A stretch of 64,000 nt of DNA from assembly GCA_009782515.1 (NCBI GenBank), contig WRIY01000010.1, positions 1 to 64,000 on the forward strand, read 5' to 3'. A model generated the notes under the pieces. That model saw only the letters and a list, made by a program, of their open reading frames with translations, was not told the origin of the DNA and did not search any database. A program made the translations under genes and the position numbers. How positions within the stretch are numbered: position 1 is the first letter of the stretch; each line of letters opens with the position of its first letter. Positions 16,943 through 25,509 of the stretch are shown here, in pieces. Source of the DNA: Eubacteriaceae bacterium. GTDB lineage: Bacteria > Bacillota > Clostridia > Eubacteriales > Anaerofustaceae.

Positions 16943-17755
16943 ATGCCGCAAAACAAATATTTCTTCGCCGGCGTGCATGCCTCTAAAGAGAGCCAGTTCT
17001 ACGACTTGCCACATGGCTTAAGCGATCGCGCTGATGTTGCTGAGCTTAGAAAGCGCATTGAATCAGGCGATGATGATCAATTTGGCCTATTGGTGCTGCT
17101 CGGCGACAGGCTTTGTTTTCAGCTTCGGTTTAGAGAAGCTATAGAATGCTATACAAACGCTCTTGATATAAGCCCTAATGCTTTTGGCGCCCTTCGGAAG
17201 CGAGCGCCCAGGTATTTATGCATCCAAGAGCCGCACAAAGCGTTTGAAGACTTCCTGGCATGCGCTAAGATGGCGCCACAGACTTTGGAACTGGAATACA
17301 GGCTTGGGATTTCCTCTTATATAAAAGGCGATTACGAAACAGCTGAGCTCTTCTTTGAGAGATCGCTGGAACTGAGTGAGTCTACGCCGGAAATGATTGC
17401 AGCAAGCTCATATTGGCTTGCCATAACAGCCCTTAAGACTAACTCCGGCAAGAAAAAGTGGATGGACTTTAACTTTTCGCTTCCGGTGCATGTCCAAACG
17501 GGCTACCGCAGTGCGCTGTTTGCCTTGTGCGGGTTTACTGAGCCTGAAGAAAGCGCTCAGAATGCTATAGACCAGTCAGGAAGCCTTGACGGGAGCATTA
17601 TATTATACAGCGCATACTGTATGCTGGAAGCTTCAAATGAGCATGCCAAAGCATTTGAGATACTAGACAAGCTTGTCGGGTGGGATGATTTCTGGCACAG
17701 CTTTGCCTACCTCGCAGCCTGGAGGGAATGGAGCGCAAAAAAACTGATGAGCTAA
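16943..17755 (+). CDS. TPR-repeat protein
   Basis: 270-residue soluble protein built from TPR-like helical repeats. The clearest are FREAIECYTNALDISPNAFGAL, HKAFEDFLACAKMAPQTLEL and YETAELFFERSLELS. Such repeats mediate protein contacts. The frame is open further upstream, overlapping the methyltransferase, but AAAGGA at 16928-16933 is best spaced for the ATG at 16943; ATG 16937 is an alternative. It is probably cotranscribed with the methyltransferase. A strong terminator follows. Confidence 0.6.
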   Translation: MPQNKYFFAGVHASKESQFYDLPHGLSDRADVAELRKRIESGDDDQFGLLVLLGDRLCFQLRFREAIECYTNALDISPNAFGALRKRAPRYLCIQEPHKAFEDFLACAKMAPQTLELEYRLGISSYIKGDYETAELFFERSLELSESTPEMIAASSYWLAITALKTNSGKKKWMDFNFSLPVHVQTGYRSALFALCGFTEPEESAQNAIDQSGSLDGSIILYSAYCMLEASNEHAKAFEILDKLVGWDDFWHSFAYLAAWREWSAKKLMS

Positions 17756-17783
17756 CAGCTTGAGCACTGTTAGCTTTTTTTTT
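17751..17783 (+). terminator. Intrinsic terminator after the TPR gene
   Basis: Perfect eight-base stem GCTAACAG/CTGTTAGC, eight-base loop, nine T. The 5' arm overlaps the TPR stop codon. Confidence 0.88.
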
Positions 17784-18057
17784 GCGCAATTCCAAATGCT
17801 TTCCTTTCCTCTTCATCTGTTTTTCAGCGCGATAAATTCCGCATTTTTAAAATTATTTCGCTGTTATTGCCATCTATCTCTTAATTTTCAAAAGAATATT
17901 CAATCATTTTACAGCCATTGCATATTATAGAGCGAAAGTGCAGGGTATTGCTGCTAATATCCAGCTCTATGTGTCCTAATTTAGCGATATGTGAGAAAAA
18001 GCAGCAACACCGGATAATATACAAAGGCTATTTCCCTTTAGCCATAAAGGATAAATT
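17784..18057. other. AT-rich intergenic stretch, nothing recognised
   Basis: No open frame, tRNA-like fold or repeat was seen. The last 60 bases hold weak -10-like AT stretches for the holin-like gene. Confidence 0.4.
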
Positions 18058-18375
18058 ATGAATCAAGAGATTTTAAACGCAATAATCGGAGCCCTGACTA
18101 CCCTTGTCACAGCAGTTTTGCTGCCGCTTGCCAGAGAATGGGTGAAAACGCGCACATCAATTGCTACTTACGAAAAAATACAGCAAATTGCTTCAATCGG
18201 CGTGCAGGCTGCTGAACAGCTATATGCAGGCCAGACTGGCGTTGGGGCCGAAAAGTTCAGCTATGTAGCTGAGCTGCTCAAAAAGCACGACCTAAAGCTT
18301 GATGATGAAATGATACAGGCAGTCATAGAAGCTTTAGTGCTCGAGATAAAAGTCGACGGCACAACAACCCGCTAA
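18058..18375 (+). CDS. LLH-family phage holin-like protein
   Basis: 105 residues. One N-terminal hydrophobic helix (about 6-26, NAIIGALTTLVTAVLLPLA) is followed by a soluble helical domain with VQAAEQLYAG...EKFSYVAELLKKHDLKLDDEMIQAVIEA, the pattern of the LLH holin family. Holins permeabilise the membrane during phage lysis. No other phage gene is nearby, so it is either a stray phage remnant or a host-adopted membrane protein. A terminator follows. Confidence 0.65.
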   Translation: MNQEILNAIIGALTTLVTAVLLPLAREWVKTRTSIATYEKIQQIASIGVQAAEQLYAGQTGVGAEKFSYVAELLKKHDLKLDDEMIQAVIEALVLEIKVDGTTTR

Positions 18376-18412
18376 GCTTCCGGTTTTAGCCAATATATGC
18401 TTCCTTTAAATA

Positions 18413-18440
18413 GGCTGCTGCATCTGGCGGCAGCCTTTTT
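18413..18440 (+). terminator. Intrinsic terminator after the holin-like gene
   Basis: GGCTGC/GCAGCC stem followed by five T. Confidence 0.75.
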
Positions 18441-18593
18441 ATTCCCTCAGGCTATGCTTCATGTTCAAATTTTAAAACTTTCCATGCCGACTATGCGATT
18501 TTTCGAAATAAATGGATGTTTCCGACAATTGAATACAGATGCCGAGCTAAATGTTGTATAATAAATTTAAAATACTATATGAAGAGAGAGCGT

Positions 18594-19004
18594 ATGGCAA
18601 CTGAATCAAAATCGCCAATAGACAGCGAAGGATTTGGAAACGAAAGCTACCATGAACTAAAACCCGGCATCAAGCTGTGGCTTGCAAGCTCTGACGGATT
18701 TTTTGGCCCTGGAACTGTTCAGCTGCTTACTCTCATTGAAAAGAACGGATCTATGCTTTATGCAAGCCAGGAAATGGGCATATCATACAGCAAAGCCCGA
18801 TATATCATTGATAAAACAGAAAAGCGGCTGGGCAGCAGCGTTATCAGAAAGCACCAGGGCGGCAAGACAGGAAGCGGGTCTGAACTTACTGAGCTGGGAT
18901 GTGAGCTCATTAAGCGCTACAATGCTTTTGTCGAGGAGTGCACTGCGCTGCTGCAGGAATCGTTTGACAGGCATTTTGAGGGCATAAACCTGAAATGGGA
19001 GTAG
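18594..19004 (+). CDS. ModE-like winged-helix regulator (DNA-binding domain only)
   Basis: 136 residues. The helix-turn-helix follows the ModE N-terminal pattern: FGPGTVQLLTLIEKNGSMLYASQEMGISYSKARYIIDKTEKRLG, then a wing with GGKTGSGSELTELG. The molybdate-binding domains of full ModE are absent, as in many Clostridial homologues. It could report on molybdate or tungstate status, in line with the tungsten enzyme and importer elsewhere in the window, though it is not next to either. The ATG at 18594 follows GAGAGAG; TATAAT occurs about 35 bases upstream. Confidence 0.72.
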   Translation: MATESKSPIDSEGFGNESYHELKPGIKLWLASSDGFFGPGTVQLLTLIEKNGSMLYASQEMGISYSKARYIIDKTEKRLGSSVIRKHQGGKTGSGSELTELGCELIKRYNAFVEECTALLQESFDRHFEGINLKWE

Positions 19005-19373
19005 TTTTGCGCTTTGCTGCGCCCTTATGCTTCAAAACAAGCTGCTGCATAGGCAGCTTGCTTTGGTTCGGAGCTCTAAAGCGCATCGCCTGAGATTAAT
19101 GTTCGACACTGCTTTTGGCTGCGCGAAAAAGCATTGCGCTGCCGTGCAGCGCCTCCGGGCCGTTGCTGGCAGGCATGGCAAAGAGAGGCCTTTGCGTTCA
19201 AGGCGATCAAGGCTCTGCTTTGCTTATTATCTTAGTTATTGCTGAAAGCTGAACGTAAAAATTGCTGGCACTGATGTTTTGCCTTGCTTTTGTTTGGGTA
19301 AAAGAGCAATGCCAAGCCTTTACAGCGTGCATGCTGCACTGCTTGTGCCGCCTAATTCGCGCATGCCGGCTTC
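19005..19373. other. Intergenic region with hairpins, no gene seen
   Basis: Contains CAAGCTGC/GCAGCTTG (about 19035-19060), which lacks a T run, and a perfect GCGCTGC-CGT-GCAGCGC hairpin at 19136-19152. Short open frames here lack ribosome sites and recognisable sequence. Confidence 0.4.
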
Positions 19374-19919
19374 CTAGAAGTCTTCAACAAGCCTTTCGAA
19401 GTATGCTTTCGGGTGATCGCACACAGGGCATTTGGCAGGCGCCTTTTTCCCGCTGTGCACATGGCCGCAGTTCATGCATACCCATGCAAGCTCAACTTCC
19501 TCTTCAAATACGGTGTTGTTTTCAATATTGCTCAGAAGCTTGAGATACCTGTCTTCATGGCGCTTTTCAATTTCGCCTACCATCTTGAATTTTTTGGCAA
19601 TGTCAGAGAACCCTTCCTTGTCAGCAACCTTGGCAAATTCGGCATACATTTCTGACCACTCGAAATGCTCGCCATCAGCTGCTTCCTGCAGGTTTGCAGG
19701 CGTTGTGGGCATCTGGCCGCCTTTGATGAGCTTAAACCACATTTCCGCATGCTCTTTTTCGTTGTTCGCTGTTTCCGTAAAATACTTGCCTATCTGGTTG
19801 TAGCCATCTGTCTTTGCCTGTGAGGCAAAGAAGGTATATTTGTTTCTGGCTTGTGATTCCCCGGCAAAGGCAGCCAGAAGGTTAGCTTCAGTTTTTGATC
19901 CTTTTAGCTCCATGGACAT
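19374..19919 (-). CDS. rbr: Rubrerythrin
   Basis: 181-residue non-haem iron peroxidase that reduces hydrogen peroxide in anaerobes. The N-terminal four-helix di-iron domain has the E...ExxH pairs (AGESQARNKYTFFA, NNEKEHAEMWF, GEIEKRHEDRY). The C-terminal rubredoxin domain is WVCMNCG...CPVC with four Cys for one iron. The ATG follows AAGGAGG. It is transcribed alone. Confidence 0.95.
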   Translation of the reverse strand: MSMELKGSKTEANLLAAFAGESQARNKYTFFASQAKTDGYNQIGKYFTETANNEKEHAEMWFKLIKGGQMPTTPANLQEAADGEHFEWSEMYAEFAKVADKEGFSDIAKKFKMVGEIEKRHEDRYLKLLSNIENNTVFEEEVELAWVCMNCGHVHSGKKAPAKCPVCDHPKAYFERLVEDF

Positions 19920-20073
19920 GAGCCTCCTTATTACTTCCTATAAATGATTATCTGCTAATTGCATGCATGCTTATTCAAATAATTTCCCAAATTGAAGTTA
20001 TTTCAAGCAAAGCTTCTTTTTTATGGCTTAGCAGCGCCTTGCGATTGGGCAAATAAAGGAGTACGATATTAGA

Positions 20074-20550
20074 ATGAAAATATCTTACTCTTTGGCATAT
20101 ATAGAAGCTGTTAAGGCAATGTGGGCATATCTTAAGCGAATGTACGCGCTTTGGGGATGGGTGCACTTTATTGTCCCGTTGTTCCTTGTGTTCTCTGTCT
20201 GCCAAGTGCCGAGGAACCCTTCCTTTCTAATGAGCCTGTGCCTGGCGTTCTCTGCAGTCGGCTCATTGGCGCTGATTGCTATAGATCTCGTGATGCCGGC
20301 TTATCTGTACAAAAAAGACAGGGGCGAGATTTCAATCGCCCTTGACGATAAGGGCATTCGCATTAAAAACGCAAATCGAAACGATCATGTCGTATGGGAG
20401 TGGTTTCATGAGATATGGGAAAGCCGTGAATTCATATTTTTAGTTGAGCTTCCTATGGCTTACACTGCTGTGCCTAAAAGAAGCCTTGGCAGCTATGACT
20501 TCATGGCAGAGCTGCCGGAGCGCTTTAAGGAGCCAAAAAAACAGGGATAA
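20074..20550 (+). CDS. YcxB-like membrane protein
   Basis: 158 residues with two hydrophobic segments (about 27-45 and 52-75) followed by a soluble C-terminal domain (GIRIKNANRNDHVVWEWFHEIWESREFIFL...AYTAVPKRSL) that resembles the YcxB-like family. Function in this family is unknown. The metallophosphoesterase gene begins five bases after its stop, so the two are probably one transcript. Confidence 0.6.
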   Translation: MKISYSLAYIEAVKAMWAYLKRMYALWGWVHFIVPLFLVFSVCQVPRNPSFLMSLCLAFSAVGSLALIAIDLVMPAYLYKKDRGEISIALDDKGIRIKNANRNDHVVWEWFHEIWESREFIFLVELPMAYTAVPKRSLGSYDFMAELPERFKEPKKQG

Positions 20551-20554
20551 TGCA

Positions 20555-21265
20555 ATGCTCTATATAACCGGAGACACCCACAGAAGGTTTGGAAGGGTTG
20601 CAGCCTTCTGCGAGGCAGAAAAGACAACATGCGATGACACCTTAGTGATTCTGGGCGATGCCGGAATAAACTTCTTTGGGCCGGAAAAGGATTTAAAGCT
20701 CAAAGAAGAGCTGAGCAAGCTTCCTATAACAATTCTGTGCATACATGGCAACCATGAGAAACGGCCGCAAAAGATAAAGGGATATAGAAAACAGCGGTTT
20801 AAAGAAGCTGTGGCCTATGTTGAAGACAGGTTTCCCAGGCTTGCCTTTGCCCGAGACGGGGACATATACAAGATCGATGGCTTCAGCATGATCGCAATAG
20901 GCGGGGCATATTCTATGGATAAGCACTACAGGCTGGCAAAAAATATCAGTTGGTGGGCTGACGAACAGCCTTCTGATCTGATCAAAAGGCGCGTAGAGCG
21001 CTCGCTGGCAGCCCATTCATGGAAAGTGGATTTAGTTGCCTCCCATACATGCCCGATAAGCAAAGTCCCGCGGGAGGTGTTCCCTGCCGGAATCTCAGCG
21101 GCATCAGCTGATGTGTCAACAGAAGCCTGGCTTGAGCGCATTGAAAACAGGCTTGAATACAGCCGATGGTATGCCGGGCACTTTCATGTAGACAAGGATG
21201 ATGGGGACATGCGCTTTGTATCCAATGAATTTTTGGCTGTCGGCATAAAGGGCAAGGACAGCTAG
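20555..21265 (+). CDS. Metallophosphoesterase
   Basis: 236-residue calcineurin-like phosphoesterase that binds two metal ions. Motifs in order: GDTHRR (GDxH) at residues 6-9, ILGDAG (GDxx), IHGNHE (GNHE), ASHTCP, and GHFHVD (GHxH). The ATG at 20555 follows CAGGGA; the longer frame from 20444 overlaps the previous gene and lacks a ribosome site. The natural substrate is not known; the family covers nucleotides and phosphoproteins. Confidence 0.85.
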   Translation: MLYITGDTHRRFGRVAAFCEAEKTTCDDTLVILGDAGINFFGPEKDLKLKEELSKLPITILCIHGNHEKRPQKIKGYRKQRFKEAVAYVEDRFPRLAFARDGDIYKIDGFSMIAIGGAYSMDKHYRLAKNISWWADEQPSDLIKRRVERSLAAHSWKVDLVASHTCPISKVPREVFPAGISAASADVSTEAWLERIENRLEYSRWYAGHFHVDKDDGDMRFVSNEFLAVGIKGKDS

Positions 21266-21298
21266 AGTTTGCCATATTCTTTACAGAGAGATAAAACA

Positions 21299-21811
21299 AT
21301 GGATTTAGTAGTTCCATCTATAATACATAAAGCCGCTGCCTTGGACTACAGGCAAGAGCACTTTGACATCGGCGAGCTTGACATTAATGCAGACGGCGGG
21401 CTTGATTATGCCAATTCCTACGAAGAGTGGCTTAGCCAGGTGCTTTTTATGCGAAACTTCGATTACGACAGCTCTGTGCCTACGCACACCTTTTTTGGCA
21501 TAGACAATTCCAGAATCGTGGGCATGCTGCAGATAAGAACCCGCCTTACCAGCCACCTTCTTATTATCGGCGGCAATATTGGCTACGGCGTAAGGCCATC
21601 AGAGAGGCGAAAGGGGTATGCAACGCAAATGCTCTCAATCGGGCTTGTGAAATGCCGCGAGATCGGCCTTGACAGGGCGCTGATTACATGCCTGAAAGAG
21701 AACATCGGATCCGCTAAGGCAATAATGAATAACGGCGGTGCGCTTGAAAATGAAATAATCAGCAATAAAGGTGAAATAATCCAAAGATATTGGATAGAGC
21801 TAAAAAAATAA
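21299..21811 (+). CDS. GNAT-family N-acetyltransferase
   Basis: 170 residues. The acetyl-CoA-binding signature is NIGYGVRPSERRKGYATQML (xxRRKGYA), followed by ENIGSAKAIMNNGGALE, typical of GNAT motif A/B. Sequences such as RIVGMLQIRTRL...IGYGVRP are common in Firmicutes GNATs of unknown substrate. Start chosen at the ATG after AGAGAGATAAAACA; a longer frame from 21269 begins inside the gap after the phosphoesterase gene. Confidence 0.8.
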   Translation: MDLVVPSIIHKAAALDYRQEHFDIGELDINADGGLDYANSYEEWLSQVLFMRNFDYDSSVPTHTFFGIDNSRIVGMLQIRTRLTSHLLIIGGNIGYGVRPSERRKGYATQMLSIGLVKCREIGLDRALITCLKENIGSAKAIMNNGGALENEIISNKGEIIQRYWIELKK

Positions 21812-21850
21812 AAGCCTATGCAGGAGTGAGTGCGATGCGCATAGGCTTTT
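21810..21850. terminator. Bidirectional terminator between GNAT and SASP genes
   Basis: Twelve-base perfect stem AAAAGCCTATGC/GCATAGGCTTTT with a 17-base loop, A-rich on the left and T-rich on the right, so it can end both convergent transcripts. Confidence 0.88.
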
Positions 21851-21858
21851 GTTTATTG

Positions 21859-22065
21859 TTAGCTGAGCTTAGTGCTGTCACCACCAGCTTCAATCATGTC
21901 CTTTTGCGCTTTGATCATCTTTTTGACCATTGCGCCGCCAATGTAGCCTGCTTCCTTCGAAGTTAAGTTGCCGTTATAGCCGTTCTTAAGGTTAATTCCG
22001 AGTTCCAGGGCAACCTGCTTTTTGAAATCGTCCATTTGGCCGCTGCTTTTCTTTTTCTGTGCCAT
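21859..22065 (-). CDS. Alpha/beta-type small acid-soluble spore protein
   Basis: 68 residues. FKKQVALELGINL, YNGNLTSKEAGYIGGAMVKKMI matches the two conserved blocks of alpha/beta SASPs (KxEVAxELGV and LTSRxxGxVGGxM). These proteins coat DNA in the spore core and protect it from UV and heat. The E-x-G cleavage region of germination protease is altered relative to the Bacillus consensus. The ATG lies after GGAGGGC. It supports a spore-forming host, together with sigE. Confidence 0.85.
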   Translation of the reverse strand: MAQKKKSSGQMDDFKKQVALELGINLKNGYNGNLTSKEAGYIGGAMVKKMIKAQKDMIEAGGDSTKLS

Positions 22066-22155
22066 TTAGCCCTCCATGCATTCACAGGTAGTTTGCCTCA
22101 AACACTCCTGTAATACCCAGGCATTTTTTTGTAATACTAAATAAAATATACAGCG

Positions 22156-22539
22156 TTAGCGCTTGCATTCCAGGCTGCACTGGCCAATGTGGACTTTTAT
22201 GGCGGCAAATGTCGCTTCGCTCATTGAATGCTCCATCTTGCAGGCATCATCGAGCGCTGTCTCTTCGTTGACGCCAAGGCTGATAAGCCATCTTGATATA
22301 AGCGTATGGCGCTCATACATGGACTCTGCGATTTTTTTGCCGCTCTCTGTGAGCTCAATGCCTCCCTGGCCATCAAGCTCCACATAGCCTTTCGATCTTA
22401 AATTCTTAATGGCTATGCTGACGCTTGGCTTGCTGTACTCAAGTTCATTTGCTATATCAACAGAGCGCACATTTGCGCTCTTCTTGCCCAGCATCAGTAT
22501 CGTTTCCAAATAATTCTCAGCGGATTCGTGTGTTTTCAA
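22156..22539 (-). CDS. DtxR/MntR-family metal-dependent regulator
   Basis: 127 residues: a winged helix (NYLETILMLGKKSANVRSVDIANELEYSKPSVSIAIKNLRSKGYVELDGQGGIELTESG) and the dimer/metal domain (RHTLISRWLISLGVNEETALDDACKMEHSMSE), with metal ligands in the Glu/His/Cys positions typical of the family. There is no C-terminal SH3 domain, as in MntR. It is divergent from the feo operon across 580 bases; the palindrome at 23076-23093 is a plausible target. Confidence 0.85.
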   Translation of the reverse strand: MKTHESAENYLETILMLGKKSANVRSVDIANELEYSKPSVSIAIKNLRSKGYVELDGQGGIELTESGKKIAESMYERHTLISRWLISLGVNEETALDDACKMEHSMSEATFAAIKVHIGQCSLECKR

Positions 22540-23075
22540 TATTGTCCCTATTATTAAAATAAATGCGCAGTGTAATATTATACATTATAGTATTATTTCA
22601 ATTTAATATCAACTCTGATGCTTTAACTTAATGATAAAGCTGCCAGAATAATACAAGGCAGGCTCTTATTTTGAATATTGCGCGTTTTTTGTACATAACG
22701 CAAATCTTAATGCTGCAAGCTTGCCTATCGGATTTTATCAGCGCTTTATATATAAAACCATCTCAGCTATAATAGCCGCTTGCTGCTTGATTCGCGGGCC
22801 CGCTAAAATGCATCCTGCCTGAAGATTCCTGTACAAACAGAGCCCGCGCTATGAAGGGCGTTTGCCCGCGCTGCAGCGCACATGATCTGCATTAGCCTTG
22901 TTTCATAGCTATTAAGGCATTAGCCAAGGCCAGGGCTATTTGTATTCGCATTCGATTCTTGCACCCAACACCGCCATTCCATAAAAAATGCCTATATAGC
23001 AGGCATTTGCATCTAAATTGTTGTCTTTAGCATGATCCCTAATATTGACATGGGCTATATATAATGCTATCGTTG
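22540..23075. other. Intergenic region between regulator and feo operon
   Basis: Left part is AT-rich and carries TGTAATATTATACA near the regulator start. A GC-rich island at about 22790-22900 includes the palindrome GCGGGCCCGC (22794-22803) and GGGCGTTTGCCC. At 22986-23008 AAATGCC/GGCATTT forms a hairpin followed by TTTTTTAT on the minus strand. TATAAT lies at 23060-23065. No open frame was credible. Confidence 0.4.
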
Positions 23076-23093
23076 AGTTAGTTGCAACTAACT
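23076..23093. promoter_or_regulatory. 18-nt perfect palindrome upstream of feoA, probable metal-regulator operator
   Basis: AGTTAGTTGCAACTAACT is fully self-complementary and lies 10 bases after a TATAAT, 25 bases before the feoA ATG. Its TTAG...CTAA arms are like the operators of DtxR/IdeR-type iron repressors, and a gene of that family is the neighbour. This would shut down ferrous iron uptake when iron is plentiful. Confidence 0.65.
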
Positions 23094-23118
23094 AATACTT
23101 GAAAGCAGGACAGCTATC

Positions 23119-23367
23119 ATGACTTTAAATAATCTTGCGGTTGGCAACAGCGCCCGAGTTGTATCGGTTGGAGGGGAGAAGGCCATAAGAAGGCGCTTGC
23201 TTGAAATGGGCATTACCCCTAAAACAGTGGTGACAGTAAAGAAAGTAGCGCCTATGGGCGATCCTATAGAGCTGCTGCTGCGCGGGTATGTGCTAAGCAT
23301 ACGGCTTAGCGATGCTGAGCGCATAGAAATTGAGAGCCTTGATGCTGCGAAAGGCAGTTTTGCATGA
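23119..23367 (+). CDS. feoA: Ferrous iron transport protein A
   Basis: 82-residue SH3-like accessory protein of the ferrous iron transporter. Typical sequences are ARVVSVGGEKAIRRRLLEMGITPKTVVTV and GDPIELLLRGYVLSIR. Its stop overlaps the feoB start (ATGA), so translation is coupled. Confidence 0.92.
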   Translation: MTLNNLAVGNSARVVSVGGEKAIRRRLLEMGITPKTVVTVKKVAPMGDPIELLLRGYVLSIRLSDAERIEIESLDAAKGSFA

Positions 23368-25379
23368 GAGTAGGCTTAATAGGCAACCAAAACTGCGGCA
23401 AGACAACCCTGTTTAACCAGATAACCGGCTCAAACCAAAAGGTCGGCAACTTTCCAGGGGTTACAGTCAGCCTTTCTATCGGCAAAGCTCTGGAGCATAA
23501 AGACATGGAGATTATCGATCTTCCAGGCATATACTCCCTGTCCCCCTATACAAGCGAAGAAATTCTAACCAGGGATTTTCTGATAAATGAAAGCCCTGAT
23601 GCAATTATTAACATTGTTGACGCTACGAACATAGAGCGCAATTTATACCTCACACTGCAGCTCATAGAGCTGTCCATTCCAATGGTGCTGGCATTAAATA
23701 TGATGGATGAGGTTCAGGCAAACAACGGCACAATTGATGTAGAAATGATCTCAGAAATGCTTGGCATTCCTGCTGTGCCTATTGCGGCAATACATAACCA
23801 GGGAGTCTCTGAGCTGCTGCAAACAGTGGCTGATATCGCTGAGAGCCGCAAAGTGCCTGAAAAAACCGATTTTTGCACAGGCGCTGTGCATAGGGCAATA
23901 CATGCTGTGCAGCATGTAATTGAAGACCATGCACTCATCGGGTCAGTGCCTACAAGGTTTGCGGCAACTAAGCTGCTTGAAGGCGACAATCTTATGGCAG
24001 AGCGCCTCAAGCTGTCAGAAAACGAAATAGATCTCATTGAGCACGCAGCTGCCGAGATGGAGGAAGAAACGCTCGCGGACAGGGAAGCTGCAATTATCGA
24101 AATGAGATACGCCTTCATAGAAGGGGTCTGCAGCGCAACAGTCGTCAAAGCCCGGGAAAGCAAGGAATACATAAGAAGCGCAAAAATAGACTCTGTATTA
24201 ACAAGCAGGGCGTGGGCGTTCCCGGCTTTTTTCGGGATAATGCTCTTCGTATTTTGGATAACTTTTGGCGTTGTCGGAGCGGCTCTCAGCAGCCTGCTTT
24301 CAGCTGCTTTTGCCGGCTTCAGCTCATTTGCAAAGAGCGCTCTCAGCCGATATGGCCTTAATTATATCGTGCTTGCTCTTATTACAGAGGGCGCTTTGAC
24401 TGGCATTAGCGCCGTTTTAAGCTTTCTGCCAACGATAATTACGCTATTTTTCTTTTTGTCGATTCTTGAAGACAGCGGATATATGGCGCGTGTAGCCTAT
24501 ATCATGGACAAACCGCTGCGCAAGATAGGCCTCTCAGGCAAGAGCATTGTGCCAATGCTTATGGGATTCGGATGCACTGTGCCTGCTGTAATGGCAACGA
24601 GGACATTGCCCAGCGAGCGCGGGAGAATGATTACTGTTCTGATAACGCCGTTTATGAGCTGCAGCGCCAAGCTGCCAATATATGCGCTTTTCGCATCTGC
24701 ATTCTTTCCCAATTCTGTAGCGCTCGTTATGGCAAGCCTGTATTTCTTTGGAGCTGCGCTTGGCATAGCAGCAGGCTATATAATGAACAAGACAGCCTTT
24801 TCCGGCTCTCCGATACCATTTGTGATGGAGCTGCCTAATTACCGCTTTCCATCGGCCAAAACCGTAATGAGGCTATTGTGGGACAAGGCAAAGGATTTTA
24901 TCCAAAGAGCGTTTAGCATTGTATTTTTGGCTACACTGGCTATATGGATACTGCAGTCTTTTGACTCCCGCCTAAATTATACGCTTGACAGCTCTGAGAG
25001 CATGCTCTCATCAATCGGCCATTACGCAAGCATTGTTTTAGGGCCAGCCGGCTTTTCAGACTGGAGGGCAGCTTCAGCGCTAATCACAGGCTTTTCCGCC
25101 AAAGAGGCAGTAATAAGCTCGCTTGCTGTGCTGCTGGGATCTCAAGAGGGGAATGCAGGCGCTGCGCTGCATACGATGTTCACGCCGCTTTCAGCTGTAA
25201 GCTTCCTGGTTTTTTCGCTGCTGTACACGCCGTGCATCGCAGCAGTGGCGGCTGCCGGCCGCGAGCTAAGAGGGGTTAAAGACGCTTTTCTTGTAGCCGC
25301 TGCCCAAACTGGCATAGCGTGGCTGATGGCTGTTATTGTATACCAGGCAGGGAGGCTATTTACTAATGGCGCCTATTGA
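23364..25379 (+). CDS. feoB: Ferrous iron transporter FeoB
   Basis: 671 residues. An N-terminal G domain has G1 GNQNCGKTTLF (residues 7-17), G2 VGNFPGVTV, G3 DLPGIYSLSPYTSEE and G4-like NMMD. A helical spacer follows. The membrane domain from about residue 285 has the Gate motifs LSFLPTIITLFFFLSILEDSGYMAR and GFGCTVPAVMATRTL with the conserved Cys. It imports Fe2+. Second gene of the feo operon; its last 14 bases overlap the small Cys-rich gene. Confidence 0.95.
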   Translation: MRVGLIGNQNCGKTTLFNQITGSNQKVGNFPGVTVSLSIGKALEHKDMEIIDLPGIYSLSPYTSEEILTRDFLINESPDAIINIVDATNIERNLYLTLQLIELSIPMVLALNMMDEVQANNGTIDVEMISEMLGIPAVPIAAIHNQGVSELLQTVADIAESRKVPEKTDFCTGAVHRAIHAVQHVIEDHALIGSVPTRFAATKLLEGDNLMAERLKLSENEIDLIEHAAAEMEEETLADREAAIIEMRYAFIEGVCSATVVKARESKEYIRSAKIDSVLTSRAWAFPAFFGIMLFVFWITFGVVGAALSSLLSAAFAGFSSFAKSALSRYGLNYIVLALITEGALTGISAVLSFLPTIITLFFFLSILEDSGYMARVAYIMDKPLRKIGLSGKSIVPMLMGFGCTVPAVMATRTLPSERGRMITVLITPFMSCSAKLPIYALFASAFFPNSVALVMASLYFFGAALGIAAGYIMNKTAFSGSPIPFVMELPNYRFPSAKTVMRLLWDKAKDFIQRAFSIVFLATLAIWILQSFDSRLNYTLDSSESMLSSIGHYASIVLGPAGFSDWRAASALITGFSAKEAVISSLAVLLGSQEGNAGAALHTMFTPLSAVSFLVFSLLYTPCIAAVAAAGRELRGVKDAFLVAAAQTGIAWLMAVIVYQAGRLFTNGAY

Positions 25380-25509
25380 TTTTTTAGTTATTGGCATTTT
25401 AGTTGCCGCTGTTTTGCTTGCAGGCCGAAAGGCTATTAGCGGCAATAAATGCAGCGGCTGCGAAAGCTGCAGCGCTTACAGCAGCTGCAGCAAACGGGTA
25501 GCAGGCTAG
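25366..25509 (+). CDS. FeoB-associated Cys-rich membrane protein
   Basis: 47 residues, too short for most gene finders. One hydrophobic helix (IDFLVIGILVAAVLLAG) is followed by CSGCESCSAYSSC, four Cys that match the small FeoB-associated Cys-rich family. The Cys could bind or pass iron near FeoB. The ATG lies inside the feoB end in another frame and follows GGGAGG (25350-25355) with normal spacing. Confidence 0.8.
   Translation: MAPIDFLVIGILVAAVLLAGRKAISGNKCSGCESCSAYSSCSKRVAG

Noticed and set aside
18058-18375. Prophage remnant
   Set aside because: Only one holin-like gene; no integrase, capsid, lysin or att repeats around it.
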